Under the pieces are notes generated by a model. It did not search any database. It was not told the DNA's origin and worked only from the letters and a program-made list of their open reading frames with translations. Below, one piece after another: positions 18,936 to 27,624 of a stretch of 64,000 nucleotides of DNA. How positions within the stretch are numbered: position 1 is the stretch's first letter; each line of letters opens with the position of its first letter. The stretch is from Janthinobacterium lividum (GTDB taxonomy: Bacteria; Pseudomonadota; Gammaproteobacteria; Burkholderiales; Burkholderiaceae_D). The stretch is from contig NZ_JAAOLY010000008.1 in NCBI RefSeq assembly GCF_011601275.1, forward strand, positions 1 to 64,000, given 5' to 3'. A program made the translations under genes and the position numbers.

Positions 18936-19697
18936 ATGAAAAAGATACTGCAATTGGCGCTGCTGTTCCTGGCGACGTTGGGCCTGGTGCGCGGCGTAGC
19001 CGCGGAGACCCGCTTGCTGGAAATGCGCAACGTCGACGCCCGCGTGGTGCGTGTCAAGCTCGATGGCGTGATGGAAGTGCGTATTCGCCAGGGCAACGTG
19101 GCTTCGCTGAGCATCACGGCCGACAAGCGCTACATCGCCGATGTCAGCACGGCGCAAAGCGGCGATACCCTGCACATCGAAACGGAAGTGCGCGGCTTCA
19201 AGCTCGGCCCTTCGTCGATCCGCGCCGACCTGGTCCTGCCGAACTTGCGCGAGCTGAGTTCGGAAGGTTTTGGCAGCACGGACATTACGGGTTTCAAGGG
19301 CGAGGAACTGACCCTGTCGCTGGAAGGGGCGGGCAGCATCAAGCTGGTGGGCGACTACCGCAAGCTCAATGCCAGCCTGGGCGGCGTGGGCAGCATGCAG
19401 ATCTGGATAGGCAATAATGAGCGTGCGGAACTGGACTTGCAGGGCGCCGGTTCCGTGGTGCTGGGCGGACGCGGGCGCATCCTGAAAGCGAGCCTGGGCG
19501 GCCTGGGCAGCCTGAATGCGCAGCAGTTCGAAGTCGATGCCGTCAACCTGGAACTGAGCGGCCTGGGCAATGCCACGGTGAATGCCCATACGAATGCCAA
19601 GCTGAACCTGAGCGGACTCGGTTCGGTGGTGGTGTACGGCAAGCCGGCCAACCGCGATGTCAGCGTCGAGGGCCTGGGTAAAGTCAGCTGGAAGTAA
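18936..19697 (+). CDS. GIN domain (DUF2807) exported protein
   Basis: This protein of about 254 residues has a signal peptide (MKKILQLALLFLATLGLVRG, cleavage near Ala-Ala-Glu). Repeating Gly-rich beta-helix turns follow: GFGSTDITG, GAGSIKLVG, GVGSMQIWIG, GAGSVVLGG, GLGSLNA, GLGNATVNA and GLGSVVVYG. These head-to-tail turns define the GIN/DUF2807 autotransporter-adhesin-like fold. The start at 18936 has GAGG 9 nt upstream, while the ATG at 18927 is immediately adjacent to it. Function is unknown; the protein is likely periplasmic or at the cell surface. Confidence 0.8.
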   Translation: MKKILQLALLFLATLGLVRGVAAETRLLEMRNVDARVVRVKLDGVMEVRIRQGNVASLSITADKRYIADVSTAQSGDTLHIETEVRGFKLGPSSIRADLVLPNLRELSSEGFGSTDITGFKGEELTLSLEGAGSIKLVGDYRKLNASLGGVGSMQIWIGNNERAELDLQGAGSVVLGGRGRILKASLGGLGSLNAQQFEVDAVNLELSGLGNATVNAHTNAKLNLSGLGSVVVYGKPANRDVSVEGLGKVSWK

Positions 19698-19761
19698 AAG
19701 CATCCTGCCGCAGGCTTTATTGGCAGAACAAGAATAAGTAGTCAGACCACATCCCATTCCG

Positions 19762-20370
19762 ATGAAAAAACTGATCATTACATTACTCATGCTGTTGACG
19801 ATACAGCTACCCGCGCGGGCTGGCTTCCTCGAAGGCGCCAGCGCCTACAACAACAAGAATTACGCGCTGGCCTACAAGGAAATCCTGCCACTGGCCAAGA
19901 CCGGCAACGCTGATGCCCAGCACTTGCTGGGCTTGATGTATTACATGGGACGGGGCTTGCCGCAGGATTACAAGCAAGCCATGTTCTGGCATCGCAAGGC
20001 GGCCGACCAGGGCAAGGCCGACGCCCAGTATGTGGTGGGCGCCATGTATTACACGGGCAATGCCGTGCTGCAAGATCACAAGCAGGCCGTGGGCTGGTTC
20101 CGCAAGGCGGCCGAGCAGAACCACGCCGAGGCGCAGCAGGTGCTGGGCCTGATGTACCGCTATCACATGGGCGGCGTGCAGCAGGATAACGTCATCGCCT
20201 ACATGCTGTGGAATCTGGCGGCCGCGAACGGCAACGCGAATGCGGCCGACCAGCGCGCCGCCGTGGTGCGCAAGATGACGCACGAGCAAGTCGAGGAAGG
20301 GCAGGCCCTGTCGGCGAAATGGAAGCCGGGCACGCCGCTGCCGCGCCAGTCGAAGACGGGCGGTGCCTAG
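19762..20370 (+). CDS. Sel1-like repeat exported protein
   Basis: This 202-residue protein has a signal peptide (KKLIITLLMLLTIQLPARA, cleavage near residue 20). Three or four SLR/TPR-like repeats follow with the consensus A-x-A-Q-x-x-L-G-x-M-Y-x-x-G-x-x-x-x-Q-D, for instance NADAQHLLGLMYYMGRGLPQ and KADAQYVVGAMYYTGNAVLQ. Such repeats are protein-binding scaffolds. The basic C-terminal tail is unstructured. It probably acts in the periplasm; no partner is evident. A short gap of 65 nt separates it from the GIN-domain gene. Confidence 0.85.
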   Translation: MKKLIITLLMLLTIQLPARAGFLEGASAYNNKNYALAYKEILPLAKTGNADAQHLLGLMYYMGRGLPQDYKQAMFWHRKAADQGKADAQYVVGAMYYTGNAVLQDHKQAVGWFRKAAEQNHAEAQQVLGLMYRYHMGGVQQDNVIAYMLWNLAAANGNANAADQRAAVVRKMTHEQVEEGQALSAKWKPGTPLPRQSKTGGA

Positions 20371-20440
20371 GGCGGGAGGCTCCCTGCAAGGGTGGGCGGC
20401 TTGGCGTACAATCGCCGTTTTCCCTTGAAAGAGTCCCGCC

Positions 20441-21421
20441 ATGCGTGCAGTTGCTATCAGCCAGCCAGGTCCCGCCGACGTCTTGCAGATCGCCGAGCGT
20501 CCCGTTCCCGCCTTCAAGGCAGGCGAATTGCTGATCAAGGTGCACGCGGCCGGCATCAACCGCCCCGACGTGCTGCAGCGCCTGGGCAAGTATGCGCCGC
20601 CAGCCGGCGCATCCGACCTGCCGGGCCTGGAAGTGGCGGGCGAAATCGTCGATGGCGATTTTTCCAATACTGAATTCAGCAAGGGTGACCTGGTCTGCGC
20701 GCTGGTGCAGGGCGGCGGCTATGCCGAATACTGCGCGGCGCCCGCCGGCCAGTGCCTGCCCTTGCCGCAAGGCTTGACGGCGCTGGAAGGCGCGTCCCTG
20801 CCGGAAAACTTCTTTACCGTCTGGAGTAATGTCTTCGACCGCTGCGCGCTGGCCGATGGTGAAACGTTACTGGTGCAGGGCGGCACGTCCGGCATCGGCG
20901 TGACGGCCATTCAATTGGCGGCCGCGCTGGGTCACCGCGTGTTCGCCACGGCCGGCAGCGACGAGAAGGCACGCGCCTGCGAAGCGCTGGGCGCCGAACG
21001 TGGCATCAATTACCGCACGGAAGATTTCGTTGCCGTCGTCAAGGAGCTAACCGGCGGCAAGGGCGTCGACGTCATCCTCGACATGGTGGGCGGCGACTAC
21101 TTGCCGCGCGAAATCGATTGCCTGGCCGACGACGGGCGCATCGGCCTGATCGCCGTGCAGGGCGGCACCAGGGCGGAGCTGGACCTGGGCACCTTGCTGC
21201 GCCGTCGCTTGACGGTGACGGGTTCCACCTTGCGTCCCCGTTCGGTCGCCTTCAAGGCGGCCATCGCGAATCGCCTGCGCACGACCGTCTGGCCGCTGAT
21301 CGAGGCGGGCAAGATCAAGCCCGTGATCTATAAAACCTTCCCATTGGAAAAGGCCAACGAGGCGCATGCCTTGATGGAGGCGAGCACGCATGTGGGCAAG
21401 ATCATGTTGCAAGTTGTTTGA
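20441..21421 (+). CDS. NAD(P)H quinone oxidoreductase, PIG3/MDR family
   Basis: This 326-residue medium-chain dehydrogenase/reductase lacks the zinc ligands. The N-terminal GroES-like domain (ADVLQIAERPVPAFKAGELL) precedes a Rossmann domain with the NADPH motif VQGGTSGIGVTAIQLAAALG. The family reduces quinones with NADPH. In betaproteobacteria it commonly stands before tpiA and secG, as here. A TACAAT at 20407-20412 may be its -10. No membrane segment is visible, so the enzyme is cytoplasmic. Confidence 0.9.
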   Translation: MRAVAISQPGPADVLQIAERPVPAFKAGELLIKVHAAGINRPDVLQRLGKYAPPAGASDLPGLEVAGEIVDGDFSNTEFSKGDLVCALVQGGGYAEYCAAPAGQCLPLPQGLTALEGASLPENFFTVWSNVFDRCALADGETLLVQGGTSGIGVTAIQLAAALGHRVFATAGSDEKARACEALGAERGINYRTEDFVAVVKELTGGKGVDVILDMVGGDYLPREIDCLADDGRIGLIAVQGGTRAELDLGTLLRRRLTVTGSTLRPRSVAFKAAIANRLRTTVWPLIEAGKIKPVIYKTFPLEKANEAHALMEASTHVGKIMLQVV

Positions 21422-21438
21422 AACGGGGCACTGCCTGT

Positions 21439-21467
21439 TTGACCGGCATCGGTGCCGGAGTTAGAAT
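21439..21467 (+). promoter_or_regulatory. Candidate tpiA promoter with palindrome in its spacer
   Basis: TTGACC (21439-21444), a 17-nt spacer and TAGAAT (21462-21467) form a good sigma-70 match 26 nt before tpiA. The perfect palindrome CCGGCA-TCGG-TGCCGG (21443-21458) fills the spacer and could bind a regulator. Confidence 0.65.
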
Positions 21468-21493
21468 GACGGGTTATTAGAATTTAGGCTACT

Positions 21494-22243
21494 ATGCGTC
21501 GCAAACTCGTCGTCGGAAATTGGAAAATGAACGGCAGTCGCACCTCGAACGCGGTGTTATTGTCTGAAATAGTTGCTGGCCTGGCTGCCTCTGGCGCCGC
21601 CAGCGCCGTCTGTGTGCCTGCGCCGTATCTGGCGCAGTGCCAGGCGCAATTGGCAGGCACGGCTCTCGGCTGGGGTGCGCAGGATGTGTCCGCGCATGCC
21701 AGCGGCGCCTACACGGGAGAAATCTCGGTCGCCATGCTGCAGGATTTCGGCTGCGGCTATGTGGTGATCGGGCACTCCGAGCGCCGCGCCTACCATGGCG
21801 AGAGCGATGCGCAAGTGGCCGCCAAGACGGTTGCCGCGCTGGCGGCGGGCATCACGCCTATCGTCTGCATCGGCGAGACGCTGGCGCAGCGCGAAGCGGG
21901 CCAGACCGACGCCGTCGTGGCGCAGCAGCTGGGCGCTGTGCTGGCGGCGATTTCCGCCGACGACGTGGCGAAACTGGTGCTGGCCTACGAGCCGGTCTGG
22001 GCCATCGGCACGGGCAAGACGGCCACGCCGCAAATGGCGCAGGACGTGCATCAGGTATTGCGCGGCCAGCTGGCGGCAAAGAATGCGGTAGCAGCGGCCG
22101 GCGTACAGATCCTGTACGGCGGCAGCATGAAGCCGGAGAACGCAAAAGAATTGATGGCGATGCCGGATATCGATGGCGGTCTGATCGGTGGGGCAGCATT
22201 GAAGGCGGCGGATTTCCTGGCAATTATTCACGCCGCTGATTGA
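21494..22243 (+). CDS. tpiA: Triosephosphate isomerase
   Basis: This 249-residue dimeric TIM barrel interconverts dihydroxyacetone phosphate and glyceraldehyde 3-phosphate in glycolysis and gluconeogenesis. The catalytic elements are all present: GNWKMNG with its Lys, the electrophilic His in VIGHSERR, the catalytic Glu in [14 protein letters not shown], and the phosphate-gripping loop with YGGSMKPEN. The length is normal. secG follows after 28 nt. Confidence 0.97.
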   Translation: MRRKLVVGNWKMNGSRTSNAVLLSEIVAGLAASGAASAVCVPAPYLAQCQAQLAGTALGWGAQDVSAHASGAYTGEISVAMLQDFGCGYVVIGHSERRAYHGESDAQVAAKTVAALAAGITPIVCIGETLAQREAGQTDAVVAQQLGAVLAAISADDVAKLVLAYEPVWAIGTGKTATPQMAQDVHQVLRGQLAAKNAVAAAGVQILYGGSMKPENAKELMAMPDIDGGLIGGAALKAADFLAIIHAAD

Positions 22244-22271
22244 ATTAATTTAAACTAAGAATGGAATTGCA

Positions 22272-22661
22272 ATGAACATGATGTTCAATCTGGTAGTGGT
22301 AGTACAGGTTATTTCGGCATTGTCGATTATCGCGCTGGTGTTGTTGCAGCACGGTAAGGGCGCCGACATGGGCGCCGCGTTCGGTTCGGGCGCCTCGGGC
22401 AGCCTGTTCGGTGCGACGGGTTCGTCGAACTTCATGTCGAAATCGACGGGCGTCGCCGCCGCGATCTTCTTCGGTGCCACCCTGGCCCTGTCGCTGATGG
22501 CCAATCAGCGCGCCACGACGGTCGGCGGCGGCGTGATGGATAAAGTCGTCAAGCCAGTGCCGGTCACCGGCGCGGGCGCGATCCCGACGACGGTGCCTGC
22601 GGCAGCTCCGGCAGCGGCGGCACCGGTTGCCAGCACCCCGGCTGGCGCGATTCCAAAGTAA
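22272..22661 (+). CDS. secG: Protein translocase subunit SecG
   Basis: This 129-residue accessory subunit of the SecYEG channel stimulates preprotein export across the inner membrane. Two transmembrane helices (about residues 4-24 and 55-75) flank the conserved GKGADMGAAFGSG loop and SSNFMSKSTG. The Ala/Pro-rich C-terminal tail (about 95-129) is longer than in E. coli, as in many betaproteobacteria. It is followed by the tRNA-Leu gene. Confidence 0.94.
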   Translation: MNMMFNLVVVVQVISALSIIALVLLQHGKGADMGAAFGSGASGSLFGATGSSNFMSKSTGVAAAIFFGATLALSLMANQRATTVGGGVMDKVVKPVPVTGAGAIPTTVPAAAPAAAAPVASTPAGAIPK

Positions 22662-22811
22662 TTTTGTAGGAACTCGATACCTCATCGAGAGTAATTCTCA
22701 TTACGGGCAGATTATTGCTCAATGTTTCAGCAGCGCGGCAGGAAAAAATCGTGACGCGCTGGAAGATGTAAAAATTTATCGTTTTTATCTGTGTTTTGAT
22801 GCATTTGTGCA

Positions 22812-22840
22812 TTAACTTTAGCGGCAAAGCAGAGTAGAAT
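22812..22840 (+). promoter_or_regulatory. Promoter of tRNA-Leu
   Basis: TTAACT (22812-22817), 17 nt, then TAGAAT (22835-22840). The predicted start lies about 6 nt before the mature tRNA, and the discriminator ACGGGCC is GC-rich, as in stringently controlled stable-RNA promoters. Confidence 0.65.
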
Positions 22841-22852
22841 ACGGGCCTTACC

Positions 22853-22937
22853 GCCGACGTGGTGAAATTGGTAGACACGCTATCTTGAGGGGGTAGTGGC
22901 GAAAGCTGTACGAGTTCGAGTCTCGTCGTCGGCACCA
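22853..22937 (+). tRNA. tRNA-Leu (anticodon GAG)
   Basis: An 85-nt class II tRNA: acceptor GCCGACG pairs with CGTCGGC, discriminator A, encoded CCA. The anticodon loop is CTTGAGG with anticodon GAG, reading CUC and CUU. A long variable arm precedes the GTTCGAGTC T-loop. It sits between secG and nuoA. Confidence 0.96.
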
Positions 22938-22945
22938 GAAATCAG

Positions 22946-22998
22946 AAGCCAGCAACGGCGCACGAGCCATGGCTCGTACAAAGTTGCTGGCTTTTTTT
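22946..22998 (+). terminator. Terminator of tRNA-Leu with nested hairpin
   Basis: AAGCCAGCAAC / GTTGCTGGCTT is a perfect 11-bp outer stem followed by a T run. Inside it lies a second perfect palindrome, ACGAGCC-AT-GGCTCGT. Confidence 0.85.
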
Positions 22999-23054
22999 AC
23001 GAGGATGTGTCGTTCGATCCTGGTCTTAGCTTTGATTGGGGTCGTGCGTTAGAT

Positions 23055-23076
23055 ACGCTGCAAATGATCGCAGCGT
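23055..23076 (+). promoter_or_regulatory. Hairpin in the nuoA leader
   Basis: A perfect 7-bp stem, ACGCTGC / GCAGCGT, has an 8-nt loop and lies 39 nt before the GTG start of nuoA. No clear promoter was found between the tRNA terminator and nuoA. Confidence 0.35.
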
Positions 23077-23114
23077 CCTCATTTAACCGATCGTTCAATA
23101 TAAGCTCATCAATC

Positions 23115-23474
23115 GTGAACCTCGAAAATTACTTCCCCGTCCTGCTGTTTATTATTATCGGCCTTGGTGTCGGTATCGCTCCCCAGCTCCTGGGGCGCCT
23201 GTTAGGTCCTAACAAGCCTGACGCAGCAAAACTCTCCCCGTACGAATGTGGCTTTGAAGCATTCGAAGACGCGCGCATGAAATTTGATGTGCGCTACTAT
23301 CTGGTCGCAATCCTGTTTATTTTGTTCGATCTGGAAACGGCATTCTTTTTCCCATGGGGCGTTGCAATGCGCGACCTGGGCTGGGCCGGTTTCGTCACGA
23401 TGATGGTGTTCATCGCTGAATTCGTGGTCGGATTTTGGTACATTTGGAAGAAAGGTGCCCTTGACTGGGAATAA
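23115..23474 (+). CDS. nuoA: NADH-quinone oxidoreductase subunit A
   Basis: This 119-residue subunit of Complex I has three transmembrane helices and the conserved loop [20 protein letters not shown] that contacts the quinone-site region. A GTG start at 23115 gives the family N-terminus [16 protein letters not shown] and usual length. In-frame ATGs upstream (near 23064) would add about 17 residues unrelated to the family. It is the first gene of nuoA-N and is preceded by the tRNA-Leu terminator. Confidence 0.93.
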   Translation: MNLENYFPVLLFIIIGLGVGIAPQLLGRLLGPNKPDAAKLSPYECGFEAFEDARMKFDVRYYLVAILFILFDLETAFFFPWGVAMRDLGWAGFVTMMVFIAEFVVGFWYIWKKGALDWE

Positions 23475-23477
23475 GCC

Positions 23478-23954
23478 ATGGCTATTGAAGGCGTATTAAG
23501 CGAAGGTTTCATCACCACCTCGGCCGACAAGCTGATCAACTGGGCGCGCACCGGGTCTATGTTCCCGATGACGTTCGGTCTGGCCTGCTGTGCGGTCGAA
23601 ATGATGCATGTGGGCGCAGCCCGCTACGATATGGACCGTTTCGGCGTCGTGTTTCGTCCGTCGCCGCGTCAGTCCGACGTCATGATCGTTGCCGGCACCC
23701 TGTGCAACAAGATGGCGCCGGCCCTGCGCAAGGTCTACGACCAGATGGCGGAGCCACGCTGGGTCATCTCGATGGGGTCCTGCGCCAATGGCGGCGGGTA
23801 CTACCATTACTCCTATTCCGTGGTGCGCGGTTGCGACCGCATCGTGCCCGTCGACGTGTATGTGCCTGGCTGTCCTCCGACCGCTGAAGCCTTGCTGTAC
23901 GGCATCATGCAGTTGCAGAACAAGATCAAGCGTACCAGCACGATCGCACGCTAA
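23478..23954 (+). CDS. nuoB: NADH-quinone oxidoreductase subunit B
   Basis: This 158-residue peripheral subunit carries cluster N2, the last iron-sulfur centre before quinone. The tandem Cys pair in [11 protein letters not shown], the Cys in [15 protein letters not shown] [10 protein letters not shown], and the Cys in [14 protein letters not shown] are the four ligands. Length matches the family. It follows nuoA at 3 nt. Confidence 0.96.
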   Translation: MAIEGVLSEGFITTSADKLINWARTGSMFPMTFGLACCAVEMMHVGAARYDMDRFGVVFRPSPRQSDVMIVAGTLCNKMAPALRKVYDQMAEPRWVISMGSCANGGGYYHYSYSVVRGCDRIVPVDVYVPGCPPTAEALLYGIMQLQNKIKRTSTIAR

Positions 23955-23971
23955 CCGGGCCGCTTCAGATT

Positions 23972-24565
23972 ATGACAACACATTTAGAAGTATTGCAAAA
24001 CGCCCTCGGCACTGCCCTGGGCGATCGCGTTAGCACGACGGTTGCGCTGGGCGAAGTCACCCTGGTCGTCAAGGCCGAGGACTACCTGGCCGTAATGCAG
24101 ACCCTGCGCGACGATCCGACCTTGCATTTTGAGCAATTGCTCGACCTGTGCGGCGTTGACTACTCGACCTATGGCGATGGTAGCTGGGATGGCCTGCGTT
24201 TCGCGGCCGTCTCGCACTTGCTGTCGGTCAAGCACAACTGGCGCGTGCGCGTGCGCGTGTTTGCGCCCGACGACGACATGCCGCTGCTGCCATCCGTGGT
24301 GAACATCTGGCGTGCCGTCAACTGGTACGAGCGCGAAGCGTTCGACTTGCTGGGCATCCTCTTCGAAGGCCACAACGACTTGCGTCGCCTGCTGACTGAC
24401 TACGGTTTCATCGGCCATCCGTTCCGCAAGGATTTCCCCGTCTCCGGCTATGTCGAGATGCGTTACGATCCGGAACAAAAGCGCGTGATTTACCAGCCCG
24501 TGACGATCGAGCCGCGGGAAAACGTGCCGCGCGTGATCCGCGAAGAACATTACGGGATGAAATAA
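23972..24565 (+). CDS. nuoC: NADH-quinone oxidoreductase subunit C
   Basis: This 197-residue peripheral-arm subunit (30-kDa type) has the signature ERESFDLLGI-like ([16 protein letters not shown]) near residue 120, with [11 protein letters not shown] after it. The separate nuoC and nuoD genes, rather than a nuoCD fusion, are normal in betaproteobacteria. The stop overlaps the nuoD start by one base (TAATG), implying coupled translation. Confidence 0.95.
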   Translation: MTTHLEVLQNALGTALGDRVSTTVALGEVTLVVKAEDYLAVMQTLRDDPTLHFEQLLDLCGVDYSTYGDGSWDGLRFAAVSHLLSVKHNWRVRVRVFAPDDDMPLLPSVVNIWRAVNWYEREAFDLLGILFEGHNDLRRLLTDYGFIGHPFRKDFPVSGYVEMRYDPEQKRVIYQPVTIEPRENVPRVIREEHYGMK

Positions 24566-25818
24566 TGGCTGAGATTAAGAACTACACCCTGAACTTTGGG
24601 CCACAGCATCCGGCCGCGCACGGTGTGCTGCGCCTGGTGCTGGAGATGGATGGCGAAGTCATCCAGCGCGCCGACCCGCATATCGGCCTGCTGCACCGCG
24701 CCACCGAAAAGCTGGCCGAACAGAAGACCTACCTGCAATCCGTGCCGTACATGGACCGTCTCGACTATGTGTCGATGATGTGCAATGAACACGCGTACGT
24801 GATGGCGATTGAAAAGATGCTGGGCCTGGAAGTGCCGCTGCGCGCGCAATACATCCGCGTCATGTTCGACGAGATGACGCGCATCCTGAATCACCTGATG
24901 TGGCTCGGTACCCACGCGCTCGACGTTGGCGCCATGGGCCCGTTCCTGTATTGTTTCCGCGACCGCGAAGACTTGTTCGACGCCTACGAGGCAGTGTCGG
25001 GCGCGCGCATGCACGCGGCCTACTACCGTCCGGGCGGCGTGTACCGCGACCTGCCGGACGCGATGCCGCAGCACAAGGCGTCGATTATCCGCAATGCCAA
25101 GGCCATCGGCAAACTCAATGAAAACCGCCAGGGTTCCCTGCTGGACTTCATCGAAGACTTCGCGCGCCGCTTCCCGAACTCGGTCGACGAGTACGAAACG
25201 CTGCTGACCGACAACCGTATCTGGAAACAGCGTACTGTCGGCATCGGCGTGGTCTCGCCGGAAGATGCGCTGGCCATGGGCTTTACGGGCGCCATGCTGC
25301 GCGGCTCGGGCGTGCAGTGGGACTTGCGCAAGAAGCAGCCGTACGAAGTGTACGACCTGATGGACTTCGACATTCCTATCGGCACCAACGGCGATTGCTA
25401 CGACCGCTACCTGGTCCGCGTGGAAGAGCTGCGCCAGTCGAACCGCATCATCAAGCAATGCGTGGAGTGGCTGCGCAACAATGAAGGTCCTGTCATGACC
25501 AGCAACCGCAAGGTGGCGCCTCCGGGCCGCGTCGACATGAAGACCAACATGGAGTCCTTGATTCACCACTTCAAGCTGTTTACGGAAGGTTTCCACGTGC
25601 CGCCAGGCGAGGCCTACAGCGCCGTGGAACATCCGAAGGGCGAGTTCGGCGTGTACCTGGTGTCCGATGGCGCCAACAAGCCGTACCGCATGAAACTGCG
25701 CGCGCCAGACTACGCCCACTTGCAGTCGCTCGACGAAATGGCGCGTGGGCACATGCTTGCCGACGCCGTGACCATCATCGGGACGCAAGACATCGTGTTC
25801 GGCAGTATTGACCGCTAA
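24565..25818 (+). CDS. nuoD: NADH-quinone oxidoreductase subunit D
   Basis: This 417-residue 49-kDa-type subunit forms the quinone cavity with NuoB. The N-terminal motif [18 protein letters not shown] contains the quinone-cavity His of the beta1-beta2 loop. The C-terminus ends in the typical DIVFGSIDR. It descends from the large subunit of [NiFe] hydrogenases but lacks the metal-site cysteines, as expected. Length is standard. Confidence 0.96.
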   Translation: MAEIKNYTLNFGPQHPAAHGVLRLVLEMDGEVIQRADPHIGLLHRATEKLAEQKTYLQSVPYMDRLDYVSMMCNEHAYVMAIEKMLGLEVPLRAQYIRVMFDEMTRILNHLMWLGTHALDVGAMGPFLYCFRDREDLFDAYEAVSGARMHAAYYRPGGVYRDLPDAMPQHKASIIRNAKAIGKLNENRQGSLLDFIEDFARRFPNSVDEYETLLTDNRIWKQRTVGIGVVSPEDALAMGFTGAMLRGSGVQWDLRKKQPYEVYDLMDFDIPIGTNGDCYDRYLVRVEELRQSNRIIKQCVEWLRNNEGPVMTSNRKVAPPGRVDMKTNMESLIHHFKLFTEGFHVPPGEAYSAVEHPKGEFGVYLVSDGANKPYRMKLRAPDYAHLQSLDEMARGHMLADAVTIIGTQDIVFGSIDR

Positions 25819-25830
25819 GAGGCAAAAAGT

Positions 25831-26310
25831 ATGTTGTTATCAGAGCAATGCTATAAGAAAATTGACCGCGAGCTGGCCAAGTACCCGGCCGACCAGCGTC
25901 AGTCGGCCGTGATGGCCGCGCTGGCCCACGCCCAGGATGAACTGGGCTGGCTGGCGCCGGAAACCATGAAGGAACTGGCCGATTACATCGGCATGCCGGC
26001 TATTGCTGTGCAGGAAGTGGCCACGTTCTACAATATGTACAACGTGAAACCCGTGGGCAAGCACAAGATCACCGTGTGCACCAACCTGCCATGCGCCCTG
26101 TCGGGCGGCGTGCGCGCTGCAGAGTACCTGAAGCAGAAACTGGGCATCGATTTCCGCGAAACCACCGCTGACGGCCAGTTCACCCTGGTTGAAGGCGAGT
26201 GCATGGGTGCTTGCGGCGATGCGCCTGTCTTGCTGGTCAGTAATAAAACCATGTGCAGCTGGATGTCGAACGAGAAAATCGACGCCATGCTGGAGGAACT
26301 CAAGAAATGA
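25831..26310 (+). CDS. nuoE: NADH-quinone oxidoreductase subunit E
   Basis: This 159-residue 24-kDa-type subunit has a thioredoxin-like fold carrying the [2Fe-2S] cluster N1a. Cys ligands appear in [14 protein letters not shown] and [12 protein letters not shown]. The helical N-terminal part has the motif [13 protein letters not shown]. It overlaps nuoF by 4 nt (ATGA). Confidence 0.96.
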   Translation: MLLSEQCYKKIDRELAKYPADQRQSAVMAALAHAQDELGWLAPETMKELADYIGMPAIAVQEVATFYNMYNVKPVGKHKITVCTNLPCALSGGVRAAEYLKQKLGIDFRETTADGQFTLVEGECMGACGDAPVLLVSNKTMCSWMSNEKIDAMLEELKK

Positions 26311-27602
26311 CGTCACTCCACAACCGCCATATCGATCCATTGATCCTGAAGGATCTGGATGGCAAGAACTGGCATTTGCAAGACTATGTGAACCGCGGCG
26401 GCTATTCGGCCCTGCGGCGTATCCTGGAAGAGAAAATCACGCCGGAACAGATCATCGCCGACCTCAAGGCTTCGTCCTTGCGCGGCCGTGGCGGCGCGGG
26501 TTTCCCTACCGGCTTGAAGTGGAGCTTCATGCCGCGCCAGTTCCCGGGCCAGAAATACCTCGTCTGCAATACAGATGAAGGCGAGCCGGGCACTTTCAAG
26601 GACCGCGACATCATTCGTTACAATCCCCATGCGCTGATCGAAGGCATGGCCATTGGCGCTTATGCGATGGGCATCACGGTGGGCTACAACTATATCCACG
26701 GTGAAATCTTCCAGGAATACCTGCGTTTCGAAGAAGCGCTGGAAGAGGCGCGCGCCGCCGGCTTCCTAGGCGACAAGATCATGGGCAGCGAGTTCTCGTT
26801 CCAGTTGCATGCGCACCATGGTTATGGCGCCTACATCTGCGGCGAAGAAACGGCTTTGCTGGAATCGCTGGAAGGCAAGAAAGGCCAGCCGCGCTTCAAG
26901 CCGCCTTTCCCTGCCTCGTTTGGCCTGTACGGCAAGCCGACGACGATCAACAACACGGAAACCTTCGCGGCCGTGCCATTCGTGCTGAACATCGGTCCAG
27001 AGAAATACCTGGCGATGGGCAAGCCGAACAACGGCGGTTCGAAGATCTTCTCGATCTCGGGCGACGTGGAAAAACCGGGCAACTACGAAGTGCCGCTCGG
27101 CACCCCGTTTGCGACCCTGCTGGAACTGGCAGGTGGCATGCGCGGTGGCAAAAAGATCAAGGCCGTGATCCCTGGCGGTTCGTCCGCTCCGGTGATCCGC
27201 GGCGACATCATGATGCAGACCGACCTGGACTACGACTCGATCGCGAAAGCCGGTTCGATGTTGGGTTCGGGCGCCGTTATCGTGATGGACGAAACACGCT
27301 GCATGGTAAAGGCGCTGGAACGCCTGTCCTACTTCTACTTTGAAGAATCGTGCGGTCAGTGTACGCCTTGCCGTGAAGGCACAGGCTGGATGTACCGCAT
27401 GGTGCATCGCATCGAGCAGGGGCAGGGTCGTCCAGACGACCTGGACATGCTCAACTCGATCGCCGACAACATCCAGGGCCGCACCATTTGCGCGCTGGGC
27501 GATGCGGCTGCCATGCCGGTACGGGCCTTCATTAAGAATTTCCGTGAAGAATTTGAATATCATATCGAGCACAAGCATTGCTTAGTGCCCGCATATATCT
27601 AA
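26307..27602 (+). CDS. nuoF: NADH-quinone oxidoreductase subunit F
   Basis: This 431-residue 51-kDa-type subunit binds NADH, FMN and cluster N3. [18 protein letters not shown] is the nucleotide and flavin loop (about residues 58-75), and [15 protein letters not shown] supplies the N3 cysteines (about 345). The start at 26307 overlaps the nuoE stop; an open frame upstream lies inside nuoE and was rejected. Electrons enter Complex I here. Confidence 0.96.
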   Translation: MTSLHNRHIDPLILKDLDGKNWHLQDYVNRGGYSALRRILEEKITPEQIIADLKASSLRGRGGAGFPTGLKWSFMPRQFPGQKYLVCNTDEGEPGTFKDRDIIRYNPHALIEGMAIGAYAMGITVGYNYIHGEIFQEYLRFEEALEEARAAGFLGDKIMGSEFSFQLHAHHGYGAYICGEETALLESLEGKKGQPRFKPPFPASFGLYGKPTTINNTETFAAVPFVLNIGPEKYLAMGKPNNGGSKIFSISGDVEKPGNYEVPLGTPFATLLELAGGMRGGKKIKAVIPGGSSAPVIRGDIMMQTDLDYDSIAKAGSMLGSGAVIVMDETRCMVKALERLSYFYFEESCGQCTPCREGTGWMYRMVHRIEQGQGRPDDLDMLNSIADNIQGRTICALGDAAAMPVRAFIKNFREEFEYHIEHKHCLVPAYI

Positions 27603-27624
27603 GCTGCGTCAGGTAACGATCACC

